A DNA stretch of 64,000 nucleotides from Strongylocentrotus droebachiensis (Eukaryota; Echinodermata; Echinoidea; Camarodonta; Strongylocentrotidae). Below the pieces are notes generated by a model. It did not search any database. It had not been told where the DNA came from and worked only from the letters and a program-made list of their open reading frames with translations. Made by a program: the position numbers and the translations under genes. The stretch spans positions 310,001 through 374,000 of the forward strand of contig JAVYIG010000089.1 in assembly GCA_035222895.1 (NCBI GenBank), written 5' to 3'. This document shows, one piece after another, positions 49,706-60,460 of this stretch. Each line of letters begins with the position of its first letter. Within the stretch, counting starts at the first letter, position 1.

Positions 49706-50825
49706 GAACCCTGCATTGTGTTGCAGTGTGCTTGAACTACTTCGCTGGCTCCGGGTTTGTGTTTAATTCCTGTGCGTTCATACATAAATCTTACAACTGA
49801 GTTGGAGACATCTAAAAAATGTCTGAATGAGATGGATACAGCAAGCTCAGGAGATGTCATTCAGCATTTTCTGGAGATTGATCAGCTTGTATGAAGGAGA
49901 AGGTCTCACGAGGTTCACAGTGTGCTGCAAAAGTTTTATGTCTATCCTCAAAAACATTGAATGAAACCTCTCTATATAAATTTGCTATGTAAGCTGCAAC
50001 TGGTATAAATATTTCAAAGCCTGGAGTCCTAAATTTTAAAAAATACTTAAAGTAATGCACTCTGAGGACTCACTGATGGAATGAGCCTATGGATTCCATT
50101 TTGAATAATCAAATATTTTTCAGTCACTACATGCCCTCAAAATCGCCAGTTCTATTATTTTCTACATTGCAGGAGACGATATGTAAAATGTGTTGCTCTC
50201 TGTTATGTAATCTATCATTCAAGAGCCACCTGTATGCAGAGTTTGGCCAACTTGGTCACAACATGGCTTATATTCTCTTGTTTTGTGCTTGCCCAACAAA
50301 GCAGTATTTGCCGTAATGTGCCCAAACCCTCCTTATCAATAGCTCTTTATCAGCTTTGGGTCTAGCGCCATCTTGTGCCCATTACTTTGAGAGAATCCCA
50401 GGTAATTTTGTTTTGAAAGAGGTTTGTTACTGTGAATGAACTATGAAAATAATTGAATTAAAAAAAAAACGGTACCTGTTTTGTAACAAAAACTTCTACT
50501 AGGAGTTGCATAAAGAGGAATAAGGATCAATCTTTAATGAGGGGGTAAACAAATCTTAGATTACCTCTTCTTGGCAATGTTTCTCCAAAGGTGATAATGA
50601 TAATGTTTCTGTCTTGACCATGTTACTCACGCACCCTTAAACACATGTCATAAGAAGAGATATAATTTCCATGGAAATCCATGATTTTGTCAACATCCTC
50701 ATTTTTTTGCTTCCCTTCACCAACACTTGCTTTTTTCGAAAGTTATAAGTACATGGAAAAAGATGTGTTTCAATGGTAAAGATTTGCATACTGTGATACC
50801 TCAAATAAAGTGAAAAGATTTTCAA
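49706..50825 (+). other. CMSS1 3' UTR with poly(A) signal
   Basis: No open frame of note follows the stop. The first good AATAAA is at 50804-50809 in AT-rich sequence, so the transcript probably ends at about 50820-50830, just before the Helentron-like element. The exact cleavage site is an inference. Confidence 0.5.
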
Positions 50826-50858
50826 AAAATGTAAAATTAATAAATGAAAATATATTTT

Positions 50859-51960
50859 TATGCCTCCGTTACGAAGTAGCCGGAGGCATTATGTTTTCGG
50901 GTTGTCCGTCCGTCCGTCCGTACGTCCGTACGTCTGTACGTACGTCCCGTTCTTGTGATCGCGTTATCTGAAGAACCGATTGATGGATTGCTGCCAAACT
51001 TAGGTCATGTATGTTACTTGCAGAGCCGATGAACTGATTAGATTTTGGGGTCACAAGGTCAAAGGTCACAGGGCTCATTAGGTATGCAAAAACAGCTTGT
51101 GATCGCGTTATCTAAAGAAGCGATTGATGGATTCCTGCCAAACTTTGGTCATGTATGTATCTTGCAGAGCCAATGAACTGATTAGATTTTGGGGTCACGA
51201 GGTTAAAGGTCAAAGGTCACAGGGCTCATTATGTATGCGAAAACAGCTCGTGATCGCGTTATCTCAAGAACCGATTGATGGATTGCTGCCAAACTTAGGT
51301 CATGTATGTTACTTGCAGAGCCGATGAACTGATTAGATTTTGGGGTCACAAGGTCAAAGGTCACAGGGCTCATTAGGTATGCAAAAACAGCTCGTGATCG
51401 CGTTATCTAAAGAACCGATTGATGGATTCCTGCCAACTTTGGTAATGTATGTATCTTGCAGAGCCAATGAACTGATTAGATTTTGGGGTCACGAGGTTAA
51501 AGATCAAAGGTCACAGGGCTCATTATGTATGCGAAAACAGCTCATGATCGCGTTATCTCAAGAACCGATTGATGGATTGCTGTCAAAATTAGGTCATGTA
51601 TGTTACTTGCAGAGCCAATGAACTGAGTAGATTCTTGGTTCATAAGGTCAAATTGCATGGGCTCATTATGTATGCAAAAATAGCTTGTGAACGCATTCTC
51701 ATTAGAACTGACAGATGGATTACTATTTAACTCAGGACATCTTGCAGAGCCAATGAACTGAGTAGATTTTAGGGTCATGAAGTCAAAGATCAAAGGGTTT
51801 TATATGTATATGAGAAATTGCTTGTAATCACAATATTCTGAGAACCTGTCAATGGATTACAATTAAACTTGAATTCGAAAAATTTCTTCTGTTTTGGTTT
51901 GTAAAATTGCTCTATGACGGAGGCATCATTTTCGACTGCGCGCAGTCGAATTCCATCTAG
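50859..51960 (+). mobile_element. Nonautonomous Helitron/Helentron-like element with internal tandem array
   Basis: The 3' end has a perfect 20-base palindrome TTCGACTGCGCGCAGTCGAA (51931-51950), then ten bases, ending CTAG next to T, as in Helitrons. The 5' end has TGCCTCCG..CGGAGGCA (hairpin at 50861-50888), and ACGGAGGCAT recurs in inverted sense at 51917-51926, like the subterminal inverted repeats of Helentron-derived elements. TCCGTCCGTCCG repeats and the array at 50957-51840 lie between. It encodes no protein. The left boundary is approximate. Confidence 0.7.
50957..51840 (+). repeat. Tandem array of about 147-base monomers in a dimeric order
   Basis: GATCGCGTTATCT begins units at 50957, 51101, 51253, 51396 and 51546; two decayed units start at about 51685 and 51830. 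Spacings alternate 144, 152, 143, 150, so the repeating unit is a dimer of about 295 bases. Types A (AGGTCATGTATGTTACTTGC) and B (TGGTCATGTATGTATCTTGC) alternate. Short open frames here are by-products. Confidence 0.9.
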
Positions 51961-52088
51961 TTTTAATTACGCAGTGAATCAATGGCTTTAATATATTGAA
52001 GCATGCAACTGTAGGTGTCAATTGGTTAATGAATTTGGGTAATATTCCTCTTATCAAGTTAACACTTATGTGCCTTATTTTGGCAAAG

Positions 52089-52378
52089 GTGCCGTGGTCG
52101 AGTGGTTAAGTCACCAGACTGTCGATTAACAAGGTTCGTGGTTCAAGACCCGCCACGGCACTAATGTCCTTTATTAAGACGTTGAACCACATTTGCCACA
52201 CTCAACCCAGGTGATGTAAATAGGTACCTGGGAGGAATTAATTCTTTGAAATGCTAGAGCGCTGTAATGGCAGCACAGCTAAAGCTGGGGTAATAATCTC
52301 CAAGGTCGGAAGCGCTTATTGATTGTAATAAGTGCTATGTAAAAACTTAAGTATTATTATTATTATCATTATTATTAT
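52089..52378 (+). repeat. tRNA-derived SINE, full-length copy
   Basis: The head (52091-52160) can form a perfect 7-bp acceptor-like stem GCCGTGG/CCACGGC. It has an A box (TGGTCGAGTGG) and a perfect B box (GGTTCAAGACC), the internal promoter of RNA polymerase III. The body shares blocks with 352-583, and the tail AAGCGCTTATTGATTGTAAT leads to an (ATT)n end. The anticodon arm does not fold, so this is a SINE head and not a working tRNA gene. Confidence 0.85.
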
Positions 52379-53515
52379 CAATCATGTAATTCAGATTTGA
52401 TGTTATCTCTCATTATAGTTGTAGGGTGTTTCGTTTGTAATCCCTTGCCAAATATGTGATGAACAAAAAATCTTTCTAAAATTGCATATGTGCAAGGTCC
52501 ATGTATAAGATACTCTTTTGAACTGATAACTATTATAAAAGATAAAGTTTAATGATTTTGCAACGAGATCCTGAGTACAAATTTCTTTGTGGTAGATAGA
52601 AGGGAGGACAATAGCTTTTATAGTTATGCATTGTATTAAAATATATATATATTTTTAATGATCTTCTTGCATTACTAAACGATTTGTCATTGAAAACCAA
52701 AATAAAAAAGTGTGCATGCATTTGAATTAACATTAACATGTACATTGGAATACAAACATTTATCAAGTATCTTATTGATAATAGTAATCATTGATCACAC
52801 ATGAACTTCCATTGCATATATTTTCTTTGTCCATATTTTATGTAAAGAAAGAATTAACAAAATGTATTTTGAAAACCATACACAACTTCTCTTTTATGTT
52901 AGTTGAAACCATTGAAAAGTGCCGTTTTTAATAATAAAATGCTTTCAATGTATAAATATAAATGTATAAATAATAAAATAGGAACATCTTAATTCCTGTG
53001 TAAATCATTTATTTGTCTTGCAATAATGGTATTTGTTTCACTATTTCCCCCAACCCTAATCCCAATCTCTAACTAGGCAAATCTTTATATAAAATGGCAT
53101 TTAACCAATACGGTGTTGGTCACAACTCTTTAATAATAATTAAAAAAAAACAAGACAAAGTTTTCTTAAAAACCTATCTCATCTCATGATTTGTTTGAAA
53201 CTTCCCAATAGTTTTTTGTTTAAATTTTTTTTTTTTACAAGCATTATACAAAATTTCTAATTACAATAATTTTTCTTAAGTATATTGGTAGTGTAAACTT
53301 TGCAAGAAAATGCTCAAACATAGATTAAATTGAAATACAATATATGCAAGTGTTTCAGTCGTTCACAATAAGCCTCGATAAAAGTCAGTTCATGATAATC
53401 TTCCTGTTGTTCATTCATAGCTTGATCTTACAAAAAAAGAAGAAGAAAAACAAAACAAAACACACAAACGAACTAACAAATAAAATCGGTATCAAAGGTA
53501 ATGTTTAGACCCTAA
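52379..53515. other. Intergenic, no feature seen
   Basis: Very AT-rich with A and T runs. No coding or element signal. Confidence 0.6.
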
Positions 53516-53625
53516 TCTTGAGTTCTGGTTATGACAAAAAGAATCCTCAAAGAATCAAATGTAACTTGCACGGAATGTTCTCAACTACAATTATGGTAGA
53601 AAATACAATAACTCCGAATGATTCA
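53516..53625 (+). repeat. Fragment related to the left arm of the TTAA MITE at 20128
   Basis: TTGAGTTCTGGTTATGAC, AGAATCAAATGTAACTTGCA and ATTATGGTAGAAAATAC parallel 20137-20230. No terminus pair. Confidence 0.4.
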
Positions 53626-53637
53626 CTTGCTAAACGT

Positions 53638-53843
53638 GGCCCCGTTGCATAAAACTTACCATTGATGGTAACTTTGCCATCAATGATAACTACCATGGTA
53701 ACCTTGATTTCAATTATCAATAACAAGTTGCAATAACTGTTATAAGCTACTAAAATCGAGGCATTTGATTGGCTGAGAGAAAATGTGTCATAGAAATTTG
53801 TCATTTTTTTTAAATTGATATAAATTTTTATGAAACAGGGCCC
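53638..53843. mobile_element. Short inverted-repeat element (GGCCC..CATAAAA ends)
   Basis: GGCCCCGTTGCATAAAA at the left pairs with TTTTTATGAAACAGGGCCC at the right. The interior has ACCATTGATGGT and ACCATGGT palindromes. Confidence 0.6.
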
Positions 53844-53878
53844 AGAGCGACGATAGATCAAAATCGCCTTGAATGGAA

Positions 53879-53983
53879 AAGAATCGGTCGGTACGGAATT
53901 CGTTCGGAATCGGTTTTGCTATGTGACTGGAGTTTAAAACCTCAGTCAGTACACCGCCAAACCGATTCCGAGCCGACCGATTC
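53879..53983. repeat. Imperfect inverted repeat of about 105 bases
   Basis: Left AAGAATCGGTCGGTACGGAA.. and CGGAATCGGTTTTG; right CAAACCGATTCCGAGCCG and ACCGATTCT. It would fold into a long stem. It abuts the element at 53638. Confidence 0.5.
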
Positions 53984-56900
53984 TATATTGTCGATCACCA
54001 CAAAAAAAAGATCACCAGTTGCTGGTCTCGATCGTGTGACTGGGTTATTTGTTTATATTTTGCTGATCATAATAACAGCCCACGTGTCAACGTGACAAAC
54101 AATTAAAACTAACCTTGAGCTACTTTCTCTCGAAATGAAATTTCATTATCAAAACAAACATATGCTTTAAAGATGTTGCTGATTACTGGTGAAGCAAAAA
54201 CGATGTCAAAGTACGTGTCAAATTTCAATCTGAATCGCTGAGTCAATAGTTTTAGGTAATTAAATAATTGTGTATTGCAAGGTTCTTTGGTCATCAAATC
54301 CTAATTGACTTAAACTGATATTGAAAAGCATTTGAACACAGATTTGGGTATGCATAGGGGTGAATAAACACGTGATATCAAGATTTCGTCTGAAGTATTT
54401 ATCTATTTCTATATAGTCATGTTCCAAAAATGAGATCATTTCAATGACAGCCCTTTCAATGTAACTTCACGAGGATTGCTACCACAAAAACATCGTGAAA
54501 GCGGCGGATTTTGTTCACCTCCACCATCAACTTTCTCGTTAAAACCTATCTGTACTAGTTTGGCCAGGAGGGATTAGACTTCCCTGCGTGGTTACTGACA
54601 AGTGGTTATCTCTTCAAATCAGCTCTCAATTAACATAAGAAAAAGGGGACCATGGGGACCAATAGTTACCGATTAGGCATTGTTTGCTATAACGAGAGCG
54701 CAAGTATAGCTATAAGTAGTGCAGTGGGGCTTTAAATGACACCCTGTGCCAGCCAAATTGTTTGTTCCTTGCTCATTGGCCTCGACCTAGACCTTTATTC
54801 CACACAAATTCGGTTGAAATTGCAATAAAATAACATTTCAAGAGTTTATTAAGGTCTAATTACTGTAACAAAAAGCACGAAAAGGAAACACAGGATTTGA
54901 TAACAATGACGTCGATATTGAAAAGGATATCTATTTATCTCCCATTCGATTGACTGCTTCGATGGCTTAGCGTATGGAAGAGCGACCGTGACTTGAATCG
55001 TACAATGGAAACAAGTTATTCTATTCTTTCTCTGATAACAATCTTTCCGTTGATCATCCCCTTGATCTCTGCACTAGAAATTATTCTTTTGATCCGGCCG
55101 CTTGCGTTACGTGACTCCTTCCATGCAATATGAACAGGATATTTGTATTGGCATTTCTTTAATGAACTGGATTGGACAGTTTTAATTGACTAATTAACAC
55201 GATTGAAAGAAACTACCTAGCAACCAGAACCGGATAATAAACACGCTCTTCTGTCAACTATGCCTGATATTCCGGGGGTTGGTTTGATTTCAGTAGATCA
55301 GAATGATATGCAGGCCCTAATAATTATCATGTGACTTGCCATTTCCTCATTGGAGTTACATCTATCGATAGGCCATTGTCCGTCCGTAAACAGTTCTCTA
55401 ACATGCTTTAAAAATTATTAAAAAAACAACAACGAAAAAACGAAAAAAACACGACATTCTGGCTACTGGGGGGGGGGGGGGGGGGGGTCCCGCCTTCCAT
55501 CCAGCGTGTGCTCCATGAATAGTTGATTTAAATTTATAAATATCTTTACATATTGAGTTGTATTTATGTTTTAATTCATGTGTGGAGGAAAGCAGTTTCT
55601 TTTAACTGAATCGGACTACCCTCCACTGTTTTATCAATTGTAATAAATAAAACATGAATAAATAATAAATAATAATAAAAAGGCCAATATTGAATATCTG
55701 GGGGGAGTAAATCGAACTGAAATTGTCGGTCCGTCGAGTAGCTCCTCTAGTAGCTACATAAGAAGGCCCAAGAGACTGACATTTTCGGCCTAGTTGACTG
55801 TAGTCATTACGAAAGGACTTAACCGACATTGGCTTCAATGACTCCGACATGTTTGGTTACAGAAAGTAGTATATATGAACCATGCTTAAACGAGTTGGCT
55901 GCAACCGTTCGGCAAATTCTGGTACCTGTATCTAAGTTACTCTTCCTTTTACACTTCAAGTGTATGATCACTTCATGTTGTTATGATATACTGATAAACA
56001 AGAGGGAAAACGAACAGGTATGCACCCTTTAAAAGTAGGGTAATACACAAGATGGGCACACATGTCAATGGTTGTGTGAATTTGTAATGAACCACCCTAT
56101 CAACGTTTCATTATTATATTTCAGTTTCAAATCGATCTCACAAACAAAATGAAAGATTGAACACCTGTAGCTCTATTTTCATTGAAGTGACAACGTAATC
56201 TCGGTCATCAGAGTGCCCCATGCCTGAGGGCAGACACAGAAATGTTATGGGAATACCAAAGGCTTTTTTTATACTACCACATCAGTTTTCCTATTGATGA
56301 CAGGTCAATACAAAGTCCCTTTCTTCTTTAACACAAACACGTTCCAAACTTATTGACCTGTGCATGTCGAAATTCCCGGTTTACCTTTCAATATTTTTCT
56401 TTCAAACGACACGGTTTTATAAGAGTGATCCATCAGAGTAAATAAAGATCTTATGATAGTTTAGCAGCTAATAAATGGGCAAAATAATAGCACGTCGTGT
56501 ATAACGTGACCGACATAATCAAAGTCTGTAATGAAGCATCACAAGGAGTGCCAAATTTGAAAAGCAGAATGAAAATCAGCGGTTTAATTCTTCTGGAAGA
56601 TGTTTACTTTAATTAATCACTGTTTGTTTGAAATGTCGAATAACAAAATTTGCGTGGGAAGAAATGTATGTCGCGGCTTTCAACCTATAGACATGTCATC
56701 GTTTCACATAAAGTAATCAATAAAATCTTAGAATGATCAATAAAATGACACAGCTCCACTGTACTAAAAACTATTATATTAATTCAGATTAGTTATAAGT
56801 TCTTGTTTCTACAGCTACCAACCCACACAACTCATATTGGCGCCGACATATCCTTACACAAAAATACAACATTTATGTTAAAGAAATTATAATTGACAGA

Positions 56901-57194
56901 AGAACACAAATCAAAGATGTATTTCGTTTGGGAAAGCAGCCCCCAAATGGAAAAGATATTCAAAAATTAATTTCGTAACTAATACATTCATTCTTCTCCT
57001 CCTCCTTCCCATTCTCCTTCCTATTCTTTCTCCTCCTTTTCCTCCTCAAACCTTCTCCCTCCTTCCCCCTGACCCCCCTCCTATTACTACTAAAGTGGAA
57101 TCTCGTTTTTATCTAATTTCTTGGGACCAGAGAAGTTATGTTATATTGAAAATTTTAGCGCACCGGGGCCTTAAAACACTACATAGTTATATCA
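53984..57194. other. Intergenic, no gene seen
   Basis: Unique AT-rich DNA, with a G run at 55468-55487 and a CTCCTCC-rich stretch at about 56995-57080. Short open frames at 55602-55850 and 55829-56032 show no known domain. Confidence 0.55.
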
Positions 57195-57312
57195 TTAATC
57201 GACGGGACTTTTCGTTTCATTCCATTTATTCAACCATTTAAAAATCATACATAAAATGTAATCATATACAGAGTAAAAAAGGTTAGGAGCCCTAAAGAAG
57301 CAAAAGCTTGTA
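57195..57312 (-). mobile_element. LINE 3'-end fragment of another family, minus strand
   Basis: On the minus strand: TACAAGCTTTTGCTTCTTTA, GGGCTCCTAACC, TTTTATGTATGATTTTTAAA and the end GGTTGAATAAATGGAATGAA. This looks like the tail of a CR1/L2-group LINE. No coding part is left. Confidence 0.5.
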
Positions 57313-57411
57313 CACAGGGCCCCTTTAGCAAATTATACATACATACATACATCAACAAAATCTTTTAATAATACAAATATTCAGTCATCAACACACATAC
57401 ACAGCTAGAAG

Positions 57412-57421
57412 GGAAGAAGAA

Positions 57422-57468
<47 letters not shown>

Positions 57469-57515
57469 AGAAGAAGAAGAAGAAGAAGAAGAAGAAGAAG
57501 AAGAAGAAGAAGAAA
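57412..57515 (+). repeat. (GAA)n microsatellite
   Basis: About 33 GAA triplets with one GAG variant near 57443. A purine-only tract on the plus strand. Confidence 0.97.
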
Positions 57516-58555
57516 AGGAAGAACAACAAGAAAAGAAAGAGGATTGTATCTAAATGCTGATGACGTCATACAGTTCAACATTTCGTGGTCAATACATGAC
57601 CATTACCACGGGAGTGTTGAAGGTAAGAATCTATCAGCCATGTAAAAAAACAATCTAAACAAAGGTAACTCGGCCAGTATATACTACAATTATGTCAACA
57701 AGAGATTTACGTCAAAGTGTTTTAAATATTGACAACGTAGTACTACCTGACTATTCAGGTCCAGTTCATTCCAATTCGTTCGCCACCCACGTTATGACGG
57801 CCTGTTTCTTTTGCACTCTTACAAGTGTTAGAAATATTACGGAAAATAATAAATATATTAATCCGAACACGCGATGTAAGATAACATGATAACCTTGAAT
57901 CATTGTTTTCATTATCTTTCGTTTTTCAAGTAGGGCAGCTAAAGATAAGAAAAGGGTGATAAAAGAATCTCGTTACATTTTCACAATGAAAACTAGGCCA
58001 GCTTTAGAAATGCTACAAAACATTTGAAATTCTCATGTCATCTTTTAGAATACAACTCTCTTCGTTGCGACTGCACATTCTGCAAACATGAATGACGAAC
58101 AATACACAATTTTACTGCCTCTGGGCCTCTCTAGGATCAAGATGACAAAAGAGCATGTTTTCCTTAATGGGGTGTCAATTTTGATTTAGCGACGTTCTTT
58201 CATTTTTTCTTTTCATTGTTTCGATTGATTATCCTGTAGGACGTGATCTATTAAATTAATATTCATGAAAAAAAAGGTATTCGTCTTTTAAAAAGATATA
58301 CATGTACTTCCTTTGTATCATTCTTATTCCATTCTTTGAGATAGGGCTTATTTTTTGTGTGGAGATATTCAAATAAACATTAAATAAGGTACCAGTACCA
58401 CAAAGATTTTCATATGTAACGATAAATAAGGGGTATATATTAATAAATTAATCGGAAAATAGCAAAGCATGGTACACATGTAACTGAATCCAATGACATG
58501 GGTAATGTAACACTGTAACAATGTTTTGGTGGTTATTATAAAAATATGAATATTC
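57516..58555. other. Intergenic, no gene seen
   Basis: The plus-strand frame at 57692-57889 (65 codons, MSTRDLRQSVLNIDNVVLPD) has no recognised relative; nothing else stands out. Confidence 0.5.
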
Positions 58556-58893
58556 TTGTTTTATATAACGCTTAATATATCAACAATGTCTCTAAGCGCC
58601 TTGCAGATACATTATTAACCCGGTCATCGGATTCAAGCTAACCCACACACAATATAATTATGCACGTTCTCCACTCCCTGGGGAGAATTCCAGCTTGGCC
58701 CCATTTTACAGGAGCTCACTATGCTGATTAAACTACAATGACTTTCGCATCTAACCGTTTATACCCATTTAACACTTGGACAGAGAGTGGCAAATGAGGA
58801 TTAATATCTTGCTAAAGGACATTAGTGCCAAGATGGAATTTGAACCCCAACCCTTGGTTTGATTGTCAAATGAGTTAACCACTATACCTCCAC
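58556..58893 (-). repeat. Second tRNA-derived SINE family, minus strand
   Basis: On the minus strand: a head with GTATAGTGGTTAACTCATTT and GGTTCAAATTCCATC (A and B box-like), then ATGTCCTTTAGCAAGATATT and CATTTGCCACTC as in the first SINE. The 3' half differs: CTGTAAAATGGGGCCAAG, CCGGGTTAATAATG, AAGCGCTTAGAGACATT. The shared middle with a different tail marks a related but distinct family. Confidence 0.7.
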
Positions 58894-59213
58894 ATTTAAT
58901 CAGTTGCTCGTAACTGAGAAGGTGTTTCATTTCCGAAATTGCATGGAGTTTTTACTGAGTCCAGCAGCCTGATTTATGAACGTATTCTATTCTATTGGAG
59001 ACTAGCATAGTCTATTATCCATGATAAATTGTTTGTAAATTTTGCTTAAATTTGATACCAAGCCTTTTATAAAACAAGTTTATGGACTCCATTAGAAGAT
59101 TCTCAGATAATGATTATGTGTAAAATTATGTAAAACAGCAGTGTATCTGGAAAAATATATGTTTCTCTGTAATGGTTATAATAACTGTTTCATGTGCCCT
59201 TTTAGAAAAATAA

Positions 59214-59756
59214 AGCTGATCATGTATTATTACCCCGGTCAATGGATTCACTTACACACTCTTCATTCCAACGGAAGCATTTAGGCCAGGCGCCATTTTA
59301 CAAGCGCTTACTTGCTAATCTAATCACATTACATTTCGCATCCTACCGGGTAGCGACATTTTTATTCCCAAACAGGTTTGCAATTTCTTATATTTCCGTT
59401 CTTCTCAATGGCTGATACGTCATTAGCAGATCGGAAAGAGGTCACAAACAATTAGACTTTGATTTTGTATTGCTTTGTCTCACTATTTATAAAGGCAAAA
59501 AAACTAAATAAACTGAAACTTGAACCCACGACTCTGAGATTGTATTACGCTGTCCTTACCAATTGAGCCAACGATGGGTTGATGAAAAGTGATTCTGCAT
59601 GATTTCTATAACCCTTTCACTCGCCCTAACGGTTACGTCATTGCTTGTGACGTAACATATCAGCCAATCAGATGACCGGAAATATTAGCATTGGCAAACC
59701 TGTTTGGGAATAAAAAATTAGCTACCGGGTATCCATTCTTTAAATATGGGTTAGGA
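59214..59756 (-). repeat. SINE 3' portion interrupted by an inverted-repeat element
   Basis: 59214-59352 and 59732-59756 together resemble the 3' half of the SINE at 58556 (ACCCGGTAGGATGCG, GTAAAATGGCGCCTGGCC, CCGGGGTAATAATACATG on the minus strand). The element at 59353-59722 splits it. Confidence 0.6.
59353..59722. mobile_element. Nonautonomous DNA transposon with long TIRs, nested in a SINE, carrying a tRNA-like box pair
   Basis: Ends are imperfect inverted repeats of about 70 bases; the core TTTATTCCCAAACAGGTTTG is exact at both ends, and a GGCTGATA..GTCA block recurs further in. It is flanked by TACCGGGTA on both sides (59344-59352 and 59723-59731), a 9-base target duplication (itself palindromic). 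Mutator-like (8-10 bp) or hAT (8 bp) origin is possible. On the minus strand about 59520-59575 holds TGGCTCAATTGG (A-box match) and, some 45 bases on, GGGTTCAA (B-box-like). Confidence 0.75.
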
Positions 59757-60069
59757 GAATAAGCAGAGGGCCAAAGTCAGAAAAGAGAGGTTTGCCTGCT
59801 ATAACCGCATAAACTAAGCACACCTTGTTTATTCGAAAGATTTCATCATAATACACAATATTTCAAAGGCGTTTATTTTAAATTTGTAGGGGACACTCCT
59901 AAATCGGATGGGGCTTCCAAAAAAGCGGCCCTTTTGACGAAAAATAGTATTTGTAAACTATATTTTAAGAAAACCTAAAACTACCATGATTTTGTTTTCA
60001 TATGAAAGAAAATCAAATTATCTACATTTTGATACCAATTTCAACGAAATTGGGATGAATTAACATCGA

Positions 60070-60460
60070 AAAGCTAAAGACCAGTTATGGTCATGCGATT
60101 GCATTGTGAAAGAAACGTTGTGAAATCGATCAGAAAAGGTTGATCATCTAGCATAGATGTACTGCAAGGTTCTGGAATCATCAAAATGATAATAAATTTG
60201 GCCAAGTCTTCATAAAGTTAGAAGCACTGTATACAGAAAGATGTATATGTGACTACACACACGTGCGCGACACGTGCATTTCATATCTCTCAACAGGCAA
60301 GAGATACACTAATTTACCAAATATATCAATTAGTTGGCGGTTTCCCGTCAATTTTTTTATCATCATGTAATATTCAAAACATATTCTTTCACATGATTGG
60401 TAATAACAGCTTTCATTTCATTTTTTGAAATTGGGGCGTTTCCAATACTGGTCTTTACCT
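60070..60460 (+). mobile_element. TTAA-type MITE, diverged copy 4
   Basis: Contains GTCATGCGATTGCATTGTGA and CAAGGTTCTGGAATCATCAA as in copies 1 and 2. Its ends are CTAAAGACCAGTTATGG and CCAATACTGGTCTTTACCT, a variant terminus, with TTAA on the right. The right half matches 23447-23650 in reverse. Confidence 0.65.

Noticed and set aside
51124-51621. Open frames of 67 and 93 codons with repeated EPIDG motif
   Set aside because: Translation of the tandem array inside the Helentron-like element.
50957-51840. CRISPR-like regular repeats
   Set aside because: Units are about 147 bases without distinct spacers, and the setting is an animal genome; it is a tandem array in a mobile element.
52091-52160. 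Possible tRNA gene (perfect acceptor-like stem, A and B boxes)
   Set aside because: No proper anticodon stem, and the sequence continues into a SINE body shared with another copy in the window.
55602-57889. Frames at 55602-55850, 55829-56032 and 57692-57889 as possible genes
   Set aside because: Short, no domain recognised, no consistent splice signals; length is within chance expectation.
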